50,303 nucleotides of DNA. It comes from Liquorilactobacillus aquaticus DSM 21051. GTDB lineage: Bacteria; Bacillota; Bacilli; Lactobacillales; Lactobacillaceae. Positions 46,416 to 50,303 of the stretch are shown here, one piece after another (the first letter of the stretch is position 1; each line of letters begins with the position of its first letter). Where the stretch lies: contig NZ_AYZD01000016.1 in assembly GCF_001436755.1 (NCBI RefSeq), positions 45,700 to 96,002 of the forward strand, in the 5' to 3' direction. The notes below the pieces were generated by a model that was given only the letters and a program-made list of their open reading frames with translations, had not been told where the DNA came from and made no database searches. The position numbers and the translations under genes were made by a program.

Positions 46416-47300
46416 ATGAAAGATTATCTTGTAAAAAGTCTAGCTTATGAAGGACAACTAAGAGTTTACGCAATTGATGCGACACGGACTGTACAGCAAG
46501 CTCAAAAAATTCATAATACTTGGAGTGCGGGCACGATGGCCTTAGGTCGTACACTTGCAGCTACGGCTATGTTAAGTGCAGCCTCATTAAAAGGCAAAGA
46601 AAAAATGACGGTTAAGATTATGGGTGATGGACCAGCTGGAGCTATCGTAGTAGATGGTAATGCAGAGGGAAAGGTTAAAGGATACTTGCAAAATCCACAT
46701 GTTCACTTCCCTTTAAATGATAAAAATAAAGTGAGTGTAAAAGACGCGGTTGGTTCTAAAGGCTTTTTGTCAGTGACCAAGGATTTGGGATTGAAAATGC
46801 CTTTTACTGGTCAAGTACCGCTTGTTTCTGGCGAATTAGGCGAAGATTTTACTTATTATTTGGCGAAGTCTGAACAAATTCCTTCGGCGGTTGGATTAGC
46901 GACTGTTCTAAACGAGGACAATTCGGTAAAACTGGCTGGAGGTTTTATGATCCAGGTGCTGCCGCAAACGTCAAAAAAGATAATCACAAAACTAGAAAAG
47001 AAATTAGCACTGTTGCCTGCTCTATCTGAGTTGATGATTCACAACAATTCTCCTGAAGAGATTATTTTTGAGCTATGTGGCAAAAATAATGTCAAAATCT
47101 TAGAAAAAATACCTGTTTCTTATAGTTGTGACTGTTCAAAAGACCGTTTTGCGAAATCACTTTCCAGTATTGCTGCTAAGGACTTAGAAACGATGATCAA
47201 AGAGGATCACGGAGCAGAAGCAATTTGTCATTTTTGTGGCAAAAAATATTATTTTAGCGAAGATGAATTGAAAAAATTGTACTCAAAATCATTTAGCTGA
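46416..47300 (+). CDS. hslO: Redox-regulated chaperone Hsp33
   Basis: Start ATG 46416 follows GGAGGG and gives MKDYLVKSLAYEG; the ATG at 46392 is not supported. The 294-aa holdase has the N-terminal Hsp33 fold and four zinc-binding Cys (238, 240, 271, 274) in CDC and CHFC. Oxidation releases zinc and activates the chaperone. It is linked to dusB and lysS, as in many Firmicutes. Confidence 0.95.
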   Translation: MKDYLVKSLAYEGQLRVYAIDATRTVQQAQKIHNTWSAGTMALGRTLAATAMLSAASLKGKEKMTVKIMGDGPAGAIVVDGNAEGKVKGYLQNPHVHFPLNDKNKVSVKDAVGSKGFLSVTKDLGLKMPFTGQVPLVSGELGEDFTYYLAKSEQIPSAVGLATVLNEDNSVKLAGGFMIQVLPQTSKKIITKLEKKLALLPALSELMIHNNSPEEIIFELCGKNNVKILEKIPVSYSCDCSKDRFAKSLSSIAAKDLETMIKEDHGAEAICHFCGKKYYFSEDELKKLYSKSFS

Positions 47301-47370
47301 TCATTTAGCTTTTTTTAGATTTATGTTATCATTGCAAAAGTAAATTTTGACGAAAAAATGAGGTGTAAAA

Positions 47371-48390
47371 ATGGAGTGGAAAATCGGTGATATTACGATT
47401 CCAAATCAAGTTGTAGTTGCCCCCATGGCTGGGGTGACGAATGTTGCCTTTCGTATGATCTGCAAAGAATTTGGTGCAGGACTTGTTGTCTGCGAAATGA
47501 TTTCAGATAGAGGTATTCAATTTAGAAATAAGAAAACATTGGGAATGTTGAAGTTTGATCCAAGCGAACATCCTGTAAGTGTTCAAATTTTTGGGGGTAA
47601 TAAAGAAACCTTAGTCGAAGCTGCACACTTTATCGAGGAAACAACAGATGTTGACATAATCGATATCAATATGGGATGTCCAGTACCTAAGGTAACCAAA
47701 GGAGAGGCAGGCGCACGCTGGCTGCTTGACCCAAACAAAGTGTACGAAATGGTACATGCCGTAGTTGGAGCATGTAGTAAGCCAATCACGGTCAAAATGA
47801 GGACTGGTTGGGATGAGGACCATATATTCGCGGTAGAGAATGCTTTGGCTGCAGAAGAGGCTGGTGCTGCTGCATTAGCTATGCATGGAAGGACGAGAAA
47901 GCAGTTATACACGGGTCATGCTGATTGGGGTATCTTGAAAGATGTCGCTGATCATCTGACAAAAATTCCTTTCATTGGTAATGGAGATGTGAGAACACCT
48001 GAAGACGCAAAAAAAATGTTGGAGGATGTTGGAGCTGATGCTGTTATGATAGGACGTGCGGCGTTAGGAAACCCATGGATTGTAAAACAAACGGCTGAGT
48101 ATTTAGCAGGAGAAGAAGTTGTTCCTGAACCAACTGCTGAACAAAAAATACGTGTTGCTAAAGAACATTTACATCGTTTAGTATTGTTGAAGGGCGAAGT
48201 TGTTGGCCCAAAGGAATTTAGAAGTCAAGCAGCTTATTATTTGAAAGGCATCCCGCGTTCTGCTCGTGCGAAGGCAGCTTTGAATGGAGCTAACACAGAA
48301 AAAGAAATGAATTCAATTTTCGATATCTTCTTGACTGATTTGATTGAGCGTGCGGAAAGAAAGAATCGTCGAAACATGCAGTTAAAATAG
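47371..48390 (+). CDS. dusB: tRNA-dihydrouridine synthase
   Basis: This 339-aa FMN enzyme reduces uridines in the tRNA D-loop. The TIM-barrel signatures APMAGVTNVAFR (17-28), NMGCPVPKVTKGEAGARW (catalytic Cys), MRTGWD, MHGRTRKQLYTGHADW and GDVRTPEDAKKML, GRAALGNPW are intact. GAGGTG lies upstream of the ATG. lysS follows by 63 bp. Confidence 0.94.
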   Translation: MEWKIGDITIPNQVVVAPMAGVTNVAFRMICKEFGAGLVVCEMISDRGIQFRNKKTLGMLKFDPSEHPVSVQIFGGNKETLVEAAHFIEETTDVDIIDINMGCPVPKVTKGEAGARWLLDPNKVYEMVHAVVGACSKPITVKMRTGWDEDHIFAVENALAAEEAGAAALAMHGRTRKQLYTGHADWGILKDVADHLTKIPFIGNGDVRTPEDAKKMLEDVGADAVMIGRAALGNPWIVKQTAEYLAGEEVVPEPTAEQKIRVAKEHLHRLVLLKGEVVGPKEFRSQAAYYLKGIPRSARAKAALNGANTEKEMNSIFDIFLTDLIERAERKNRRNMQLK

Positions 48391-48426
48391 ATTTGCTTTT
48401 TGTGCCCTAAGTTGGCAATATAGTAA

Positions 48427-49950
<1,524 letters not shown>

Positions 49951-49964
49951 TAAGTAACATTATT

Positions 49965-49992
49965 GGATAGCGCAAGCTATCCTATTTTTTTT
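49965..49992 (+). terminator. lysS terminator
   Basis: GGATAGC (49965-49971), a GCAA tetraloop and GCTATCC (49976-49982) are followed by TATTTTTTTT. Confidence 0.92.
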
Positions 49993-50034
49993 CGATGTTA
50001 GGAGATTATCTGATACCTTAAAGAAACTGTCAGC

Positions 50035-50205
50035 ATGCAAGTGTTATTTTTTGAAAAATGTCATGTTTGCGGGAACGCAACAATGTTTTTTTACTATGCG
50101 GTTATTAAATTTAAATTTATGGTTGTTATTTTTTATAAGCGTGGTATACTATAAAAGTTGGCTGTTGAGATGTATGAAATATTTGTAAAAAAATAACACT
50201 TGCAT
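50035..50205. repeat. 18-bp inverted repeat flanking rRNA promoter P1
   Basis: ATGCAAGTGTTATTTTTT (50035-50052) is the exact reverse complement of 50188-50205. The right arm contains the -35 of P2 and its upstream A-tract; the left arm therefore carries a mirrored TTGCAT and A-tract. Confidence 0.85.
50123..50150 (+). promoter_or_regulatory. rRNA operon promoter P1
   Basis: -35 TTGTTA (50123-50128), 16 bp, -10 TATACT (50145-50150). It lies about 80 bp upstream of P2, the usual tandem arrangement of rrn promoters. Confidence 0.75.
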
Positions 50206-50228
50206 TTTTGAACGACAGTTGATATAAT
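50200..50228 (+). promoter_or_regulatory. rRNA operon promoter P2
   Basis: -35 TTGCAT (50200-50205), 17 bp, perfect -10 TATAAT (50223-50228), preceded by a seven-A tract (50187-50193) that could act as UP element. The start is expected near 50235. Confidence 0.85.
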
Positions 50229-50234
50229 ATTAAT

Positions 50235-50303
50235 TGCTTTTGATTTTTTGTAGATCTTTGAAAACTGAACAAAGTTTCGACGAATCAAATGTGTAGGGTC
50301 TCC
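50235..50303 (+). promoter_or_regulatory. 16S rRNA leader with boxA
   Basis: The leader contains ATCTTTGAAAACTG (50253-50266), which matches the boxA antitermination element of Gram-positive rrn operons, and continues with a stretch typical of the region just before 16S in lactobacilli. Mature 16S (starting around AGAGTTTGAT) is not reached. Confidence 0.85.

Noticed and set aside
50235-50303. 16S rRNA gene
   Set aside because: Only the leader is present; the mature 5' end of 16S is not reached before the window stops.

Overview
The window is AT-rich chromosomal DNA of a low-GC Gram-positive lactic acid bacterium, family Lactobacillaceae. Evidence: the neighbourhoods rpoE-pyrG-murA-rho-rpmE2, murF-cshA-acpS-alr-mazEF and pth-mfd-(flippase)-rqcP-divIC-(S1)-tilS-hpt-ftsH-hslO-dusB-lysS-rrn; an L-lactate dehydrogenase; strong Shine-Dalgarno sites with frequent TTG/GTG starts; a T-box leader; and zinc/iron-sparing protein variants. 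I cannot fix the genus; Liquorilactobacillus or Ligilactobacillus is only a guess.

Layout. 1-2470: trpE-trpG on the minus strand behind a tryptophan T-box, with what looks like a second copy of the same promoter at the left edge. 2477-7027: birA (minus), then a YibE/YibF membrane pair, a Ser-rich lipoprotein and a small membrane protein. 7266-9450: nitroreductase and an HD phosphohydrolase (minus). 9582-16372: DUF1934, rpoE, pyrG behind a CTP-sensing attenuator, a 68-aa protein, a MurA whose active-site Cys is Asp, rho and rpmE2. 16384-19986: an MFS exporter and a nuclease-helicase of the DinG/XPD type that has lost its Fe-S cysteines (minus). 20118-24473: purine permease, a PARG-like macrodomain protein with an altered catalytic motif, a 45-aa basic protein, a DUF915 hydrolase and an acetyltransferase. 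24474-24725: no gene, but a run of consecutive hairpins ending in a terminator (candidate structured RNA). 24936-27222: lemA, htpX and an unrecognised 260-aa gene. 27535-32878: murF, cshA, acpS, alr, mazE-like, mazF. 32968-34760: CBS/ACT protein and ldh (minus). 35040-49950: a long co-oriented housekeeping run from pth to lysS. 49951-50303: lysS terminator, then the promoters and boxA leader of an rRNA operon; the 16S gene itself lies beyond the right edge.

Most of the window is conserved core: cell-wall synthesis (murA, murF, alr, the flippase, divIC), transcription and its repair (rpoE, rho, mfd), translation and quality control (rpmE2, pth, rqcP, tilS, dusB, lysS, ftsH, hslO) and nucleotide supply (pyrG, hpt, purine permease). 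The most interesting points are residue-level departures in known families (MurA C to D, helicase without Fe-S ligands, PARG QEE to QEQ, TrpE without the LLES serine), the hairpin-rich intergenic RNA candidate, and an 18-bp inverted repeat that mirrors the rRNA P2 promoter -35 region. I found no insertion sequence, prophage, CRISPR array or tRNA gene.
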